Positions 6,900 through 13,965 of a DNA stretch of 14,672 nt are shown here, in pieces. Below the pieces are notes generated by a model. That model was not told where the DNA came from. It did not search any database and saw nothing but the letters and a program-made list of their open reading frames with translations. The position numbers and the translations under genes are program-made. Source of the stretch: Deltaproteobacteria bacterium (GTDB taxonomy: Bacteria; Desulfobacterota; Desulfobacteria; Desulfobacterales; SURF-15); NCBI GenBank assembly GCA_024644775.1, contig JAHEHB010000093.1, positions 1 through 14,672 of the forward strand, in the 5' to 3' direction. Each line of letters starts with the position of its first letter. Position 1 is the first letter of the stretch.

Positions 6900-8603
6900 A
6901 TGAGTATGAAATCAGACATTGAAAAATCTAAAAATGAACTTATCGAGGAAATGAACATACTCAGGCGGCGTGTTGCAGATGCGGATGAATTTCAGCAACG
7001 TTTTGCGGCAATACAGCAAGAATACCACTCCCTCAAGCAACGCCTCGAGGAACAGAAAATCGCCTATAATAAAGAATGTGCTGAGCAAAGCCGCATCCAA
7101 GAAGCCCTTCAGATGGCGCAGGTGATTATACACCAGAGTCCGGTAGTGCTCTTTCGTCGACTGGCTGGGGATGATCCCAAATTAATATACGTATCAGACA
7201 ATATTGCTCAATTCGGCTATACTGCCGAAGATTTTCTCAACGGCAAGATTCACTATGGTGATATCGTACACCCGGATGACCATGAGCGATTGAAAGAAGA
7301 AATTGAAGAATACGTGGAAAAGGATGTGGAGGAATACACTCAGGTTTATCGCATCTTGACAAAGAAGGGTGACATTCGCTGGATAGAGGATCAAACATCT
7401 GTGGTCCGGGACAAATATGGAGACAAGATCCACCATCAAGGTATTGTAGTAGATATCACCCGTCGAAAGCTCGCCGAAGACCAATTGAGAAAAAGCGAAG
7501 TAAAATTCCGCCGTATCGTGGAAACCGCCGGCGAGGGGTTTATTCTTATGGATGAGGACCTTCATATCATTGACATGAATGATGCCTATTGCCGAATGCT
7601 CGGCTACAGCCGGGAGGAGCTCCTCGGTAAGACCCCCCTTGACCTTGCCACAGATAAGTTTAGAGAGTACATGCTTGCAAACAGGGAAAAGATTCTTTCT
7701 CAGGAATACAGGGAATTTGAGGGATCTTCGGTAAGAAAAGACGGCGGAGCCGTTCCGATTCTCGTACATGGGAACACACTTAGAGATGATCGCGGTAACG
7801 TTATCGGCAACATGGCGTTTATTACAGATATGACTGAGCATAAGAAAGCGATGGCACTGGCCGGGGAGGTTCAAAAAAGTCTTCTTCCCCATGGAATCTT
7901 CGAGTTTCCGGGACTCGATGTAGCGGGGAAAAATATTTCAAGCGATGAGATCGGCGGAGACTATTTCGATTTTCTACTCAGACGCGAGAATCCAACCTCA
8001 CCCTTTAATGTGGCGGTTGGCGATATTACCGGCCACGGAGTCGATGCTGCGTTGCTGATGACAACGGCCCGGGCCTTTTTGCGCATGCGAACTTCCCAAC
8101 CCGGATCGCTTTCTGAAATCGTTACCGCGATGAATCGCCATTTGACGGAGGATGTTCTTGAATCCGGGAGATTTATGACGTTATTCTATATGGCCATCGA
8201 TTCCAAGAACGACCGCATCGACTGGGTTCGTGCCGGACATGATCCTGCTGTTATTTATGATCCGAAACGAGATTTATTCGACGAACTGAAGGGCGATGGG
8301 CTTGCACTGGGGATTGATGAATCTTTCGAATATAAGGAAAACCATAAAACCGGCATCGCCGATGGTAAAATCATCGCAATCGGAACGGATGGGATATGGG
8401 AAGCCCGCAACAAAGATGATAGAATGTTCGGTAAAGCCCGCTTTCGTGAAATCATCCGAAAAACCGCAAACAGCGGCGCTGGTGATATTTTGAATGCCGT
8501 ATTCAATGAGTTGCACGAATTTACCCAAGGCCAGAAATTTGAAGATGACATCACACTCGTTATTGTGAAAAGCCAGAGGGAGGGGCCGACGGAGGGTAGA
8601 TGA
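6900..8603 (+). CDS. PAS-PAS-PP2C (RsbU/SpoIIE-type) serine phosphatase
   Basis: This 567-residue cytoplasmic signalling phosphatase has no membrane segment. Residues 1-72 are a charged coiled coil. PAS domain 1 is at about 75-187, with a PAC motif ending GIVVDITRRK. PAS domain 2 is at about 203-312 (EGFILMDEDLHIIDMNDAYCRMLGYS, ending FITDMTEHKK). The PP2C/SpoIIE domain is at about 322-556. The metal-binding acidic residues are in place: D354 (EIGGDYFDF), D375 (GDITGHG), D497 (GTDGIWE) and D550 (EDDITLVIV), so it should be active. Such enzymes dephosphorylate anti-sigma-factor antagonists after a PAS-sensed signal such as redox, oxygen or a ligand. No STAS or anti-sigma gene is in the window. 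ATG 6900 follows TAAGG at 6893-6897; ATG 6906 is an alternative. The last residues (KSQREGPTEGR) read into a repeat array. Confidence 0.93.
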   Translation: MSMKSDIEKSKNELIEEMNILRRRVADADEFQQRFAAIQQEYHSLKQRLEEQKIAYNKECAEQSRIQEALQMAQVIIHQSPVVLFRRLAGDDPKLIYVSDNIAQFGYTAEDFLNGKIHYGDIVHPDDHERLKEEIEEYVEKDVEEYTQVYRILTKKGDIRWIEDQTSVVRDKYGDKIHHQGIVVDITRRKLAEDQLRKSEVKFRRIVETAGEGFILMDEDLHIIDMNDAYCRMLGYSREELLGKTPLDLATDKFREYMLANREKILSQEYREFEGSSVRKDGGAVPILVHGNTLRDDRGNVIGNMAFITDMTEHKKAMALAGEVQKSLLPHGIFEFPGLDVAGKNISSDEIGGDYFDFLLRRENPTSPFNVAVGDITGHGVDAALLMTTARAFLRMRTSQPGSLSEIVTAMNRHLTEDVLESGRFMTLFYMAIDSKNDRIDWVRAGHDPAVIYDPKRDLFDELKGDGLALGIDESFEYKENHKTGIADGKIIAIGTDGIWEARNKDDRMFGKARFREIIRKTANSGAGDILNAVFNELHEFTQGQKFEDDITLVIVKSQREGPTEGR

Positions 8604-8638
8604 CAGAGGACGGAGAGCAGAAGGCAGAGGGCAGAAAC
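8604..8638 (+). repeat. Heptamer array, CAGAGGG type (5 units)
   Basis: Contiguous 7-bp units are seen: CAGAGGA, CGGAGAG, CAGAAGG, CAGAGGG, CAGAAAC. Related purine-rich sequence extends upstream across the stop codon of the PP2C gene (from about 8574), and a short echo (GGGCAGAGGACAGCA) recurs near 8722-8736. Confidence 0.65.
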
Positions 8639-8644
8639 ATGGCC

Positions 8645-8708
8645 ATAAGGCTGGAAAGCTTGGAAGCTATAATGCTTGTGGCCTCCCAGCATCCCAGCTT
8701 TATAGCCT
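8645..8708. repeat. Octamer array with an orientation switch
   Basis: Units in 8-bp register are ATAAGGCT, GGAAAGCT, TGGAAGCT, ATAATGCT, TGTGGCCT (8645-8684). Then come units of the opposite sense with AGC at 8688, 8696 and 8704 (CCCAGCATCCCAGCTTTATAGCC). The left half is roughly the reverse complement of the right half, so the array could form a hairpin. Confidence 0.55.
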
Positions 8709-8770
8709 TTAAACCATAAAAGGGCAGAGGACAGCACCCAACTTTTCCCGTCCAGGGGTAGGAGCTAACA

Positions 8771-8855
8771 CTTCCCTCCACACGCCGGAGGGATTGAGGC
8801 CTCATAGCCTCCCAGCCTTATAGCCCCCTAGCTTCCCCCCAGGTGGGAGGGATTG
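8771..8855 (+). repeat. Paired G/C-rich hairpin units flanking an octamer array
   Basis: Unit 1 (8771-8796) has a perfect 7-bp stem, TCCCTCC/GGAGGGA (8773-8793), with the loop ACACGCC. Unit 2 (8832-8855) is CTTCCCCCC-AGGT-GGGAGGGATTG and ends in the same GGAGGGATTG. Between them lie four octamers: CATAGCCT, CCCAGCCT, TATAGCCC, CCTAGCTT (8803-8834). Unit 2 contains the likely ribosome binding site of the next gene. Confidence 0.55.
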
Positions 8856-8863
8856 TGATAGTT

Positions 8864-9472
8864 ATGCGTATTATGCTGGTTCGCCATGGAGAAACCGAAT
8901 GGAATCGGATTAAACGGTTCCAAGGCAGGAGCAATTTACCGCTCAATCAAACAGGGAAAAAACAAATCCGCGCTTTAGCATTGGCACTTAAGGATGAACC
9001 CATCACGGCCATATACACAAGTCCCCTAATCCGTGCAATGGAGACAGCGATACTCATCGGGTCTTTTCACTCCTCAGTCCCGATTATGGAAGATGAGGGT
9101 CTTATCGAAATGGATTTGGGAGAGTTCGACGGCATGGAAGCGCAACACTGGATTGAAAGATACCCGAATTATCGGAAAACCTGGCAGAGAGCGCCTTCGT
9201 CGGTCAAAATGCCGGGTGGAGAAAGTCTGCAAGAAGTTCAAACCAGGGCGGTTGAAGCTTTGGAACGTATCACAAAACAGTATCCCCCGGGGGTTACATT
9301 GCTAATCTGCACGCATAATTTCGTAATCTGCAGTATATTGTGCCACGCGTTAGAGATTTCTCTTGATAATTTTCGGGAAATCAAGCAAGAAACCGCAGCA
9401 TTGAACATTGTTTACAAAAAAGGGAAACAATTTCGCGTAGAATCAGTGAACGACAGAGCTCATCTTCAATAA
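8864..9472 (+). CDS. Histidine phosphatase family protein (phosphoglycerate mutase / CobC-like)
   Basis: This 202-residue histidine phosphatase starts with the catalytic signature MRIMLVRHGETEW. H8 is the phospho-acceptor and R7 a phosphate contact. R57 (YTSPLIRAMETA), E82 (LIEMDLGEFDG) and H151 (LLICTHNFVI) complete the active site. Length and the LGEFDG and MPGGESLQEV motifs fit the cofactor-independent broad-specificity phosphatases, including alpha-ribazole phosphatase (CobC) and PhoE-type enzymes. No cobalamin genes are nearby, so the substrate is open. The start is set at ATG 8864, where the conserved beta strand begins. GTG codons at 8843 and 8855 are in frame and closer to the only Shine-Dalgarno (GGGAGGG, 8845-8851), so translation may begin at GTG 8855, adding three residues. 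Confidence 0.9.
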   Translation: MRIMLVRHGETEWNRIKRFQGRSNLPLNQTGKKQIRALALALKDEPITAIYTSPLIRAMETAILIGSFHSSVPIMEDEGLIEMDLGEFDGMEAQHWIERYPNYRKTWQRAPSSVKMPGGESLQEVQTRAVEALERITKQYPPGVTLLICTHNFVICSILCHALEISLDNFREIKQETAALNIVYKKGKQFRVESVNDRAHLQ

Positions 9473-9527
9473 TTCAAACATCAAGTGATAATTCATCACA
9501 AAGAACACGAATGTAAATGAAAAACAA

Positions 9528-9557
9528 TTGACAGTTATCCCCTTTGCCTAGTATGAA
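9528..9557 (+). promoter_or_regulatory. Candidate sigma-70 promoter of the bactofilin gene
   Basis: TTGACA (9528-9533, perfect -35) is followed after 18 bp by TATGAA (9552-9557, -10 with two mismatches), in AT-rich DNA about 120 bp before the bactofilin start. This is the best promoter-like pair I found in the window. Confidence 0.45.
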
Positions 9558-9667
9558 ACAATTCGATGTTGCGACAATTTGCGTGTGGTGGTAAAAGATA
9601 AAAAGATATGTTAAATAGTTCAAAAACAAAATGGGATATAAATCTGTGTTTAAAATATCGTACATAG

Positions 9668-9673
9668 AGGAGG
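9668..9673 (+). promoter_or_regulatory. Ribosome binding site of the bactofilin gene
   Basis: AGGAGG (9668-9673), part of GAGGAGG, lies 4 bases before ATG 9678. It is a full-strength site, suggesting high translation as expected for a structural protein. Confidence 0.8.
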
Positions 9674-9677
9674 TTGT

Positions 9678-10199
9678 ATGCTAAGAAAAGAAACAAAAAT
9701 TGAAAACAACAATGCACCGATTCCTAATGCCGCTATTGAGGAGACAAAATCGTTTTCAGCCTCAAATCCTGTTAATACGAATGAAAATACGATCATTGGC
9801 GAAAACATTTCTATCGAAGGCAGCATTCGAGGCGAGGAAAACTTGGTCATAGAAGGATCGATGAAGGGGAACATAGAGCTAAAGAAACATAATTTTACCG
9901 TGGGTTCTAAGGGACGGTTCGAAGGTGAAATCCAAGCTCAAAACGTAGCCATCAGCGGTCAGGTGCTTGGAAACATCAAAACACAAGGTAAAGTAGAAAT
10001 CACAAAAGAGGCTGATTTTATAGGCGATATCAAAGCAAAAAATTTTCTGGTAGAAGAAGGCGCTTATTTCAAGGGGTCTATCGAACTGGAGCGAGAACCC
10101 CATCGGAAAGTGGTGCCGACAGAAAAGACGACGACGGTCGGTGCCGCCCAGCCTCCTAAAGGCTCTGGTGACAGCCAAGACAAAAAAGCCGGGAAGTAA
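9678..10199 (+). CDS. Bactofilin (polymer-forming cytoskeletal protein)
   Basis: This 173-residue bactofilin forms cytoplasmic or membrane-associated filaments that guide cell shape, polarity or appendage placement. A polar, disordered N-terminus (about 1-32) precedes the beta-helix core at about 33-130. The core is built of short hydrophobic repeats: IIGENISIEGSIRGEENL, VIEGSMKGNIEL, VGSKGRFEGEIQ, VAISGQVLGNIK, ITKEADFIGDIK, FLVEEGAYFKGSIEL. The tail (about 131-173) is basic and proline/lysine-rich. This is the standard bactofilin (DUF583) plan. It stands alone, with no peptidase (LmdC-type) or ParA/B partner gene beside it, and converges with the minus-strand operon. Confidence 0.93.
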   Translation: MLRKETKIENNNAPIPNAAIEETKSFSASNPVNTNENTIIGENISIEGSIRGEENLVIEGSMKGNIELKKHNFTVGSKGRFEGEIQAQNVAISGQVLGNIKTQGKVEITKEADFIGDIKAKNFLVEEGAYFKGSIELEREPHRKVVPTEKTTTVGAAQPPKGSGDSQDKKAGK

Positions 10200-10297
10200 A
10201 CCGGTAAGTATCATTGATTCTTGGTCAACCTTACTAGACGGTTGAAAAACGGGACAGACGCCATAACCTGTTTTGCCGATTACGCTTGAATGAACGA

Positions 10298-10317
10298 CCC
10301 CGCGGCAAGCCACGGGG
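10298..10317. repeat. GC-rich palindrome, REP-like
   Basis: CCCCGCGGC and GCCACGGGG pair over 9 bp with one C-A mismatch and a 2-base loop. There is no T-run on either side, so it is not a standard intrinsic terminator. A second GC-rich symmetric block (CGCCCCAAGGGTGCGGGGG, near 10341-10359) follows. Such palindromes between convergent genes are typical of dispersed REP-type repeats. Confidence 0.45.
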
Positions 10318-10475
10318 TATCAATCGGAAATTATCTTAACGCCCCAAGGGTGCGGGGGAATCAGACCCTTATCCGGCTACGGCGGATTAAAAAGCAATCG
10401 CCTGTTTTCTGTATCCAACAGAAGCGGAATCTATGGTTTAAAACAGGGTATCCAAAAAAGCTGCAAGAAAAGTAT

Positions 10476-10509
10476 CTCGACAGTTAACAATCGAGTATTT
10501 TTTCCTTTT
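10476..10509 (+). terminator. Weak candidate terminator of the bactofilin transcript
   Basis: CTCGA (10476-10480) and TCGAG (10491-10495) form a short stem around CAGTTAACAA and are followed by TATTTTTTCCTTTT. Stem strength is low. On the opposite strand the stem is followed by ATACTTTTCTT, so it could serve both convergent transcripts. Confidence 0.3.
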
Positions 10510-10568
10510 ATGCATCCGCTTTCTCTGCACGCGAAGAAACGATATCTCACCAAACAGTCTTGTTTCCA

Positions 10569-11270
10569 TTATTCGCTTGTAGGGAAACTAGAAGTTCCAC
10601 CATGCGCAGAGGACCATTCCATAGGATTGTGTAAAAAGATTTCAACCTCCTTCAATGTTTTTGTATCGAAATATCCATTTTTTTTGGATTGGTCGAGTAT
10701 ATCCCACCAAGTCGCCAAGTAGTGCATCTGCATGCCCATATTTTCCAGCATCTCTTTTGTTTGAGGAAAGATGTCATAATAAAACAGAACGAAAATGTGA
10801 GACACGATCGCACCGGCTCTTCTTAACGCTTCACAAAATTTCACTTTGCTTTTTCCATCGGTTGTTAAATCCTCCACAAGAAGGATTTTATCCCCTCCGG
10901 AGAAAGTCCCCTCAATTTGCGCATCCCTACCAAAACCTTTAGGTTTTTTTCGAACATATTGCATCGGTAACATGAGTCGATCGGCGATCCATGCTGCAAA
11001 TGGAATCCCGGCTGTTTCTCCACCGGCAATTGCGTCTACTGATTCAAAACCGATATTGCGGAGAATGACAGACGTTGCAAAATCCATAAGCGTTTGTCTT
11101 ACCCGGGGAAAGGATATGAGTTTTCTGCAATCAATATAAACAGGGCTGGCCATTCCTGAGGTAAACCGGAAGGGTTCATCAGATCGAAAATGCACGGCGT
11201 CGACTTCAATAAACATTCTTGCTGTCAATTCTGCCATCAGTTTTTTGCTCGGAAATGCGCTTAGAAACAT
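10569..11270 (-). CDS. pyrE: Orotate phosphoribosyltransferase
   Basis: This 233-residue enzyme joins orotate and PRPP to give orotidine 5'-phosphate, the fifth step of pyrimidine synthesis or an orotate salvage step. The PRPP-binding motif is [13 protein letters not shown] (129-141), with the acidic pair E133-D134. The catalytic-loop region reads [19 protein letters not shown] (103-121), and the orotate-binding [12 protein letters not shown] is at 36-47. The DLTTDG form, the FYYDIFPQT stretch and the length (E. coli PyrE has 213 residues) fit the alphaproteobacterial-type PyrE rather than the E. coli type. GGGAGG sits 6 bases before the ATG at 11270, so this start is chosen over the internal Met at residue 12. 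It is the last gene of the ureide-hydrolase set, 30 bp after the amidohydrolase stop. Confidence 0.92.
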   Translation of the reverse strand: MFLSAFPSKKLMAELTARMFIEVDAVHFRSDEPFRFTSGMASPVYIDCRKLISFPRVRQTLMDFATSVILRNIGFESVDAIAGGETAGIPFAAWIADRLMLPMQYVRKKPKGFGRDAQIEGTFSGGDKILLVEDLTTDGKSKVKFCEALRRAGAIVSHIFVLFYYDIFPQTKEMLENMGMQMHYLATWWDILDQSKKNGYFDTKTLKEVEIFLHNPMEWSSAHGGTSSFPTSE

Positions 11271-11300
11271 AGTGAACCTCCCATGATGATTGAGTAAATA

Positions 11301-12560
11301 TTACGTACCCGGCATTTTGTATTCCAGAATAAACTGCTGTAATACGTGGATACCGGCAACAAAGTCGTCCATATCCATATCTTCTTTGGGATTGTGGGAG
11401 CCGTTTCGATTTCTTACAAATATCATACCGGCGGGCACACCGGCATTGGCAAAAACCGCGGCATCGTGGCCGGCTCCGCTGGGAATCGTTTCAGACACGT
11501 GTCCTTCCGATTCGATGACGGCAGATAATCGATCAACGATCGTTCGGTTGAGCACGGCGGGAGGGGTCTTGATAACCGGGTCGAATTCAAACGCAACGCG
11601 TCGATCATTTTCAATCGTTTCACACTCGGAATGGAGGAGAGCCTCCATGGCATTCAGGGTACTCTCATTTTGACTTCGCGCTTCAAAGCTGAAACACACT
11701 TCTCCTGGAATACGAGTCATCGCGTGTTCCTGTGGATTTGTCGACAGAATACCGAATGTGAGAACAAGATCACCACCGTGTTGGAGTATTGTTGACCAAT
11801 GATCATCTAATCGGGTGATTAATTCGGCGGTTGCAAATACCGCATCTCGCCGCAGCCATCGGGGAACAGCGCCCGAATGTCCGGCTTCTCCGCGACAACG
11901 TAGGGACCGATGTCTTAAACTACCGCGGATGCCCGTAACTGATGCGACGGGAAGGTTGCGATCGACCATAATGGGACCCTGTTCAATATGCAACTCAATA
12001 AAGGCAGCCACACAATCGATTCCCAACAAAGGGATTCCTTGAGAAATCCTTTGGACATCAGCGCCCACTTTTTGCATATAGTCTCTAAACGGTCTTTGTG
12101 TATCTCGGTGGACAGCTTCCAATTCTGAGTCGGTTATCTTACCGAGAAGGGCCTTTGAGCCAAGGTAAGGAATACCGAACCAAGCGCTTTCTTCACCGCG
12201 AAAACCCATCACCTTGACCGGTACGGGAGGCCGCAAACCGTTTTTCTTGAATTCGAATAGCAACAAAAGACCGGCTACAACTCCTGCCAACCCGTCGTAA
12301 TTGCCACCCTTCGGTACCGAATCCATATGGGACCCAACGAGAATAAATCGATCTTCCATCGCATTGTCATTTAGCTCAAATACAACATTTTCAGCCGCGT
12401 CTCTGTAAGTGTGCAAATTGAATCGTCGAGCGATTTCTTCAAGAAACTCGATGACTCGGGTTTCACTATCTCCGTAGGCGGAACGCGATACCCCTTTTCC
12501 ATCTCTTGATATTTCCAGTACGTCTGAAAAGATCTGCTCTGCGAGTGGTCTAAGGTCCAT
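11301..12560 (-). CDS. Zn-dependent N-carbamoyl-L-amino-acid hydrolase / allantoate amidohydrolase (M20 family)
   Basis: This 419-residue metal-dependent amidohydrolase belongs to the HyuC/AllC/beta-ureidopropionase group, which cleaves N-carbamoyl compounds to an amino acid, CO2 and ammonia. The metal ligands are visible: H78 (GSHMDSVPKGG), D89 (NYDGLAG), E124 after the catalytic base E123 (FRGEESAWFG), H191 (ELHIEQGP) and H389 (GSHNPKEDM). The dimerisation-domain motif RGEAGHSG is at 223-230. The E-E-S-A-W variant replaces the commoner E-E-G-S-R-F, so substrate preference may be unusual. The gene starts 15 bp after the hydantoinase stop with only a weak Shine-Dalgarno, suggesting translational coupling. 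In context it should act on the carbamoyl product of the hydantoinase. Candidate substrates are N-carbamoyl-amino acids, N-carbamoyl-beta-alanine, N-carbamoyl-aspartate or allantoate. Confidence 0.9.
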   Translation of the reverse strand: MDLRPLAEQIFSDVLEISRDGKGVSRSAYGDSETRVIEFLEEIARRFNLHTYRDAAENVVFELNDNAMEDRFILVGSHMDSVPKGGNYDGLAGVVAGLLLLFEFKKNGLRPPVPVKVMGFRGEESAWFGIPYLGSKALLGKITDSELEAVHRDTQRPFRDYMQKVGADVQRISQGIPLLGIDCVAAFIELHIEQGPIMVDRNLPVASVTGIRGSLRHRSLRCRGEAGHSGAVPRWLRRDAVFATAELITRLDDHWSTILQHGGDLVLTFGILSTNPQEHAMTRIPGEVCFSFEARSQNESTLNAMEALLHSECETIENDRRVAFEFDPVIKTPPAVLNRTIVDRLSAVIESEGHVSETIPSGAGHDAAVFANAGVPAGMIFVRNRNGSHNPKEDMDMDDFVAGIHVLQQFILEYKMPGT

Positions 12561-12575
12561 TATTTCTCAACTCAT

Positions 12576-13925
12576 TTAGTCGGTTTCTTTTGCAATTTTC
12601 GTCGAAAGAAATCGCCCCCGTCCTTTACGGCTCTTTAAAGATGTCTTCTCCACGATTACCTCACCGCGCTGCATTATCAAAACCGGCGCACCCAGACATC
12701 CGAATCCCTCATAAAGCGTGTAGGGTGTATTTGAATGCTGCGTCTCCTGCGTGATTTTGTGCGATTTTGTCGGGTCAAAAATCACGAGGTCGGCATCGGA
12801 TCCTTCCTGCAATACGCCTTTTTGAGGGTAAAGCCCGAATATTTTTGCCGGCTTTTCGCTCAAAGCCCGAACCAAGCCGATTAAATTCCAACGCCCTTCA
12901 TTGACGCCTCTTTGATACGTGACGGCCAGCATGGTTTCGGAGGATGGCGAGCCAAAGGGGGCATCAAAAAAATCATCGTCGATTTTTTTATTCTTTGGGG
13001 CATGGTCACTGGCAATCACATCGATAAGGTCTTTTCTGCAGGCATCCCAGAGCGCTTCATTGTCTTCCGTAGTCCTGAGTGGAGGGCCGATCTTGGCTAG
13101 CGGACCCTTCTCTTGCAAATCATTATCGGTAAGGCAGAGATACTGCGGACAGGTCTCGGTGTAAACTGTTTGGCCTCTCTCCCTGGCCCTTCTAATAGAC
13201 TCAAGGGCGCGTCCTGCGCTGATGTGGGCGATGTAAAGAGGACAATTCATGACCTCGGCGATGGAAATCGCCCGAAATACGGCATCTGCTTCGAGCACAT
13301 CGGGTCTCATCTTCAGAAAAGCCTCTCTCTGAGGCCAATCTCGATATTTATCTTCGAGATAATCGATGGCCAGACCATCTTCGCCATGCACCATTGCCAG
13401 TCCCCCCAGCTGAGAAATGACATCCATTGCTTTTGCCAGGTAATAATCATCGGTCATCCATCCTAATTTGGCATAGGTCATGAACATTTTAAAAGATGTC
13501 ACATCCATTTCAAAACATTTTGAAAGATCCTTTATCTGATTTTCCGGATCAAACATGGCGCCATGAATAGCAAAATCGGTGTGAGAGGTCCTGTCTCCTT
13601 CATCAATGAACTTTTTGACCGTCTCGGCGAGTCCCATGTCCGGTTTGGCATAAGCGTAATGGATCATCGTTGTAATACCGCCGAAAGCGCCCAGGATCGA
13701 ACAGTCCTCTATGGTATCGACATAAACGGGATGTACGTGGACATCTATCAATCCGGGCAGAATGTAGTTTCCGGTTCCGTCTAATATCTCGTCGGCGGCA
13801 TCGGACCCCAGATCCGAAGCCATCTTGGCGATTTTTCCATTCTTTATCGCGATATCCGCTCGAGCGATCCCTTTTGATCCAACAGCCAGACCGCCCTTAA
13901 TGATTTTATGATAGGGATCCTTCAT
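12576..13925 (-). CDS. Dihydropyrimidinase / hydantoinase-type cyclic amidohydrolase
   Basis: This 449-residue enzyme of the amidohydrolase superfamily would open a cyclic ureide ring to an N-carbamoyl acid. The binuclear metal site is complete: H63 and H65 (DVHVHP), carbamylated lysine K146 (SFKMFMTY), H180 (VHGED), H234 (AHISA) and D307 (ASDHAP). Y151 matches the catalytic tyrosine of hydantoinases. The substrate-gating segment FGSPSSETML takes the place of the usual G-x-P-G-x-E, and the PxxVxDTIED insert after the HxH motif is unusual. The ATG at 13925 is chosen because GGAGGG (13931-13936) lies 5 bases upstream; an earlier ATG at 13949 lacks a site. D-hydantoinase, dihydropyrimidinase, allantoinase and a dihydroorotase-like role all remain possible. 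Confidence 0.9.
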   Translation of the reverse strand: MKDPYHKIIKGGLAVGSKGIARADIAIKNGKIAKMASDLGSDAADEILDGTGNYILPGLIDVHVHPVYVDTIEDCSILGAFGGITTMIHYAYAKPDMGLAETVKKFIDEGDRTSHTDFAIHGAMFDPENQIKDLSKCFEMDVTSFKMFMTYAKLGWMTDDYYLAKAMDVISQLGGLAMVHGEDGLAIDYLEDKYRDWPQREAFLKMRPDVLEADAVFRAISIAEVMNCPLYIAHISAGRALESIRRARERGQTVYTETCPQYLCLTDNDLQEKGPLAKIGPPLRTTEDNEALWDACRKDLIDVIASDHAPKNKKIDDDFFDAPFGSPSSETMLAVTYQRGVNEGRWNLIGLVRALSEKPAKIFGLYPQKGVLQEGSDADLVIFDPTKSHKITQETQHSNTPYTLYEGFGCLGAPVLIMQRGEVIVEKTSLKSRKGRGRFLSTKIAKETD

Positions 13926-13930
13926 TTTTT

Positions 13931-13936
13931 CCCTCC
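13931..13936 (-). promoter_or_regulatory. Ribosome binding site of the hydantoinase gene
   Basis: On the minus strand, GGAGGG is followed by five bases and then ATG (13925). It decides the start against an upstream in-frame ATG at 13949. Confidence 0.75.
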
Positions 13937-13965
13937 GTGTGTGTGACATTCAAGATCTTCCGTAT

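Larger units (their letters stand above)
8604..8863. other. Intergenic region composed of short degenerate repeats
   Basis: The 260 bases between the PP2C and histidine phosphatase genes are almost entirely short repeats. They hold a 7-bp array (8604-8638), octamer arrays in both orientations (8645-8708 and 8803-8834), and two copies of a CTTCCCYCC...GGAGGGATTG hairpin unit (8771-8796 and 8832-8855). No gene or standard promoter was found here. Confidence 0.6.
10200..10568. other. Convergent intergenic region rich in palindromes
   Basis: No credible gene is seen between bactofilin and pyrE. The region holds several inverted repeats: TCAACC/GGTTGA (10225-10245), CCCCGCGGC-AA-GCCACGGGG (10298-10317, one mismatch), TTCTGT-ATCCA-ACAGAA (10407-10423) nested inside CCTGTTTT/AAAACAGG (10401-10447), and CTCGA/TCGAG (10476-10495). 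A small plus-strand open frame (10290-10487) runs through these palindromes and is not believed to be a gene. Confidence 0.55.

Noticed and set aside
7194..7892. Long (232-codon) minus-strand open frame inside the PAS-PP2C gene
   Set aside because: The plus-strand frame has two PAS domains and a full PP2C domain; the antisense product shows no recognisable domain.
8255..8737. Minus-strand open frame spanning the PP2C 3' end and the repeat region
   Set aside because: It is composed partly of translated repeats (LLLSVLCHLPSV-like) and has no family resemblance.
6704..8834. Short repeats considered as a CRISPR array
   Set aside because: Units are 7-8 bp and contiguous, with no 24-40 bp repeats, unique spacers or cas genes.
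10298..10317. GC-rich hairpin considered as an intrinsic terminator
   Set aside because: No T-run follows on either strand; recorded as a REP-like palindrome instead.
10290..10487. Small plus-strand open frame between bactofilin and pyrE
   Set aside because: It runs straight through several palindromes, lacks a ribosome binding site and matches no family.
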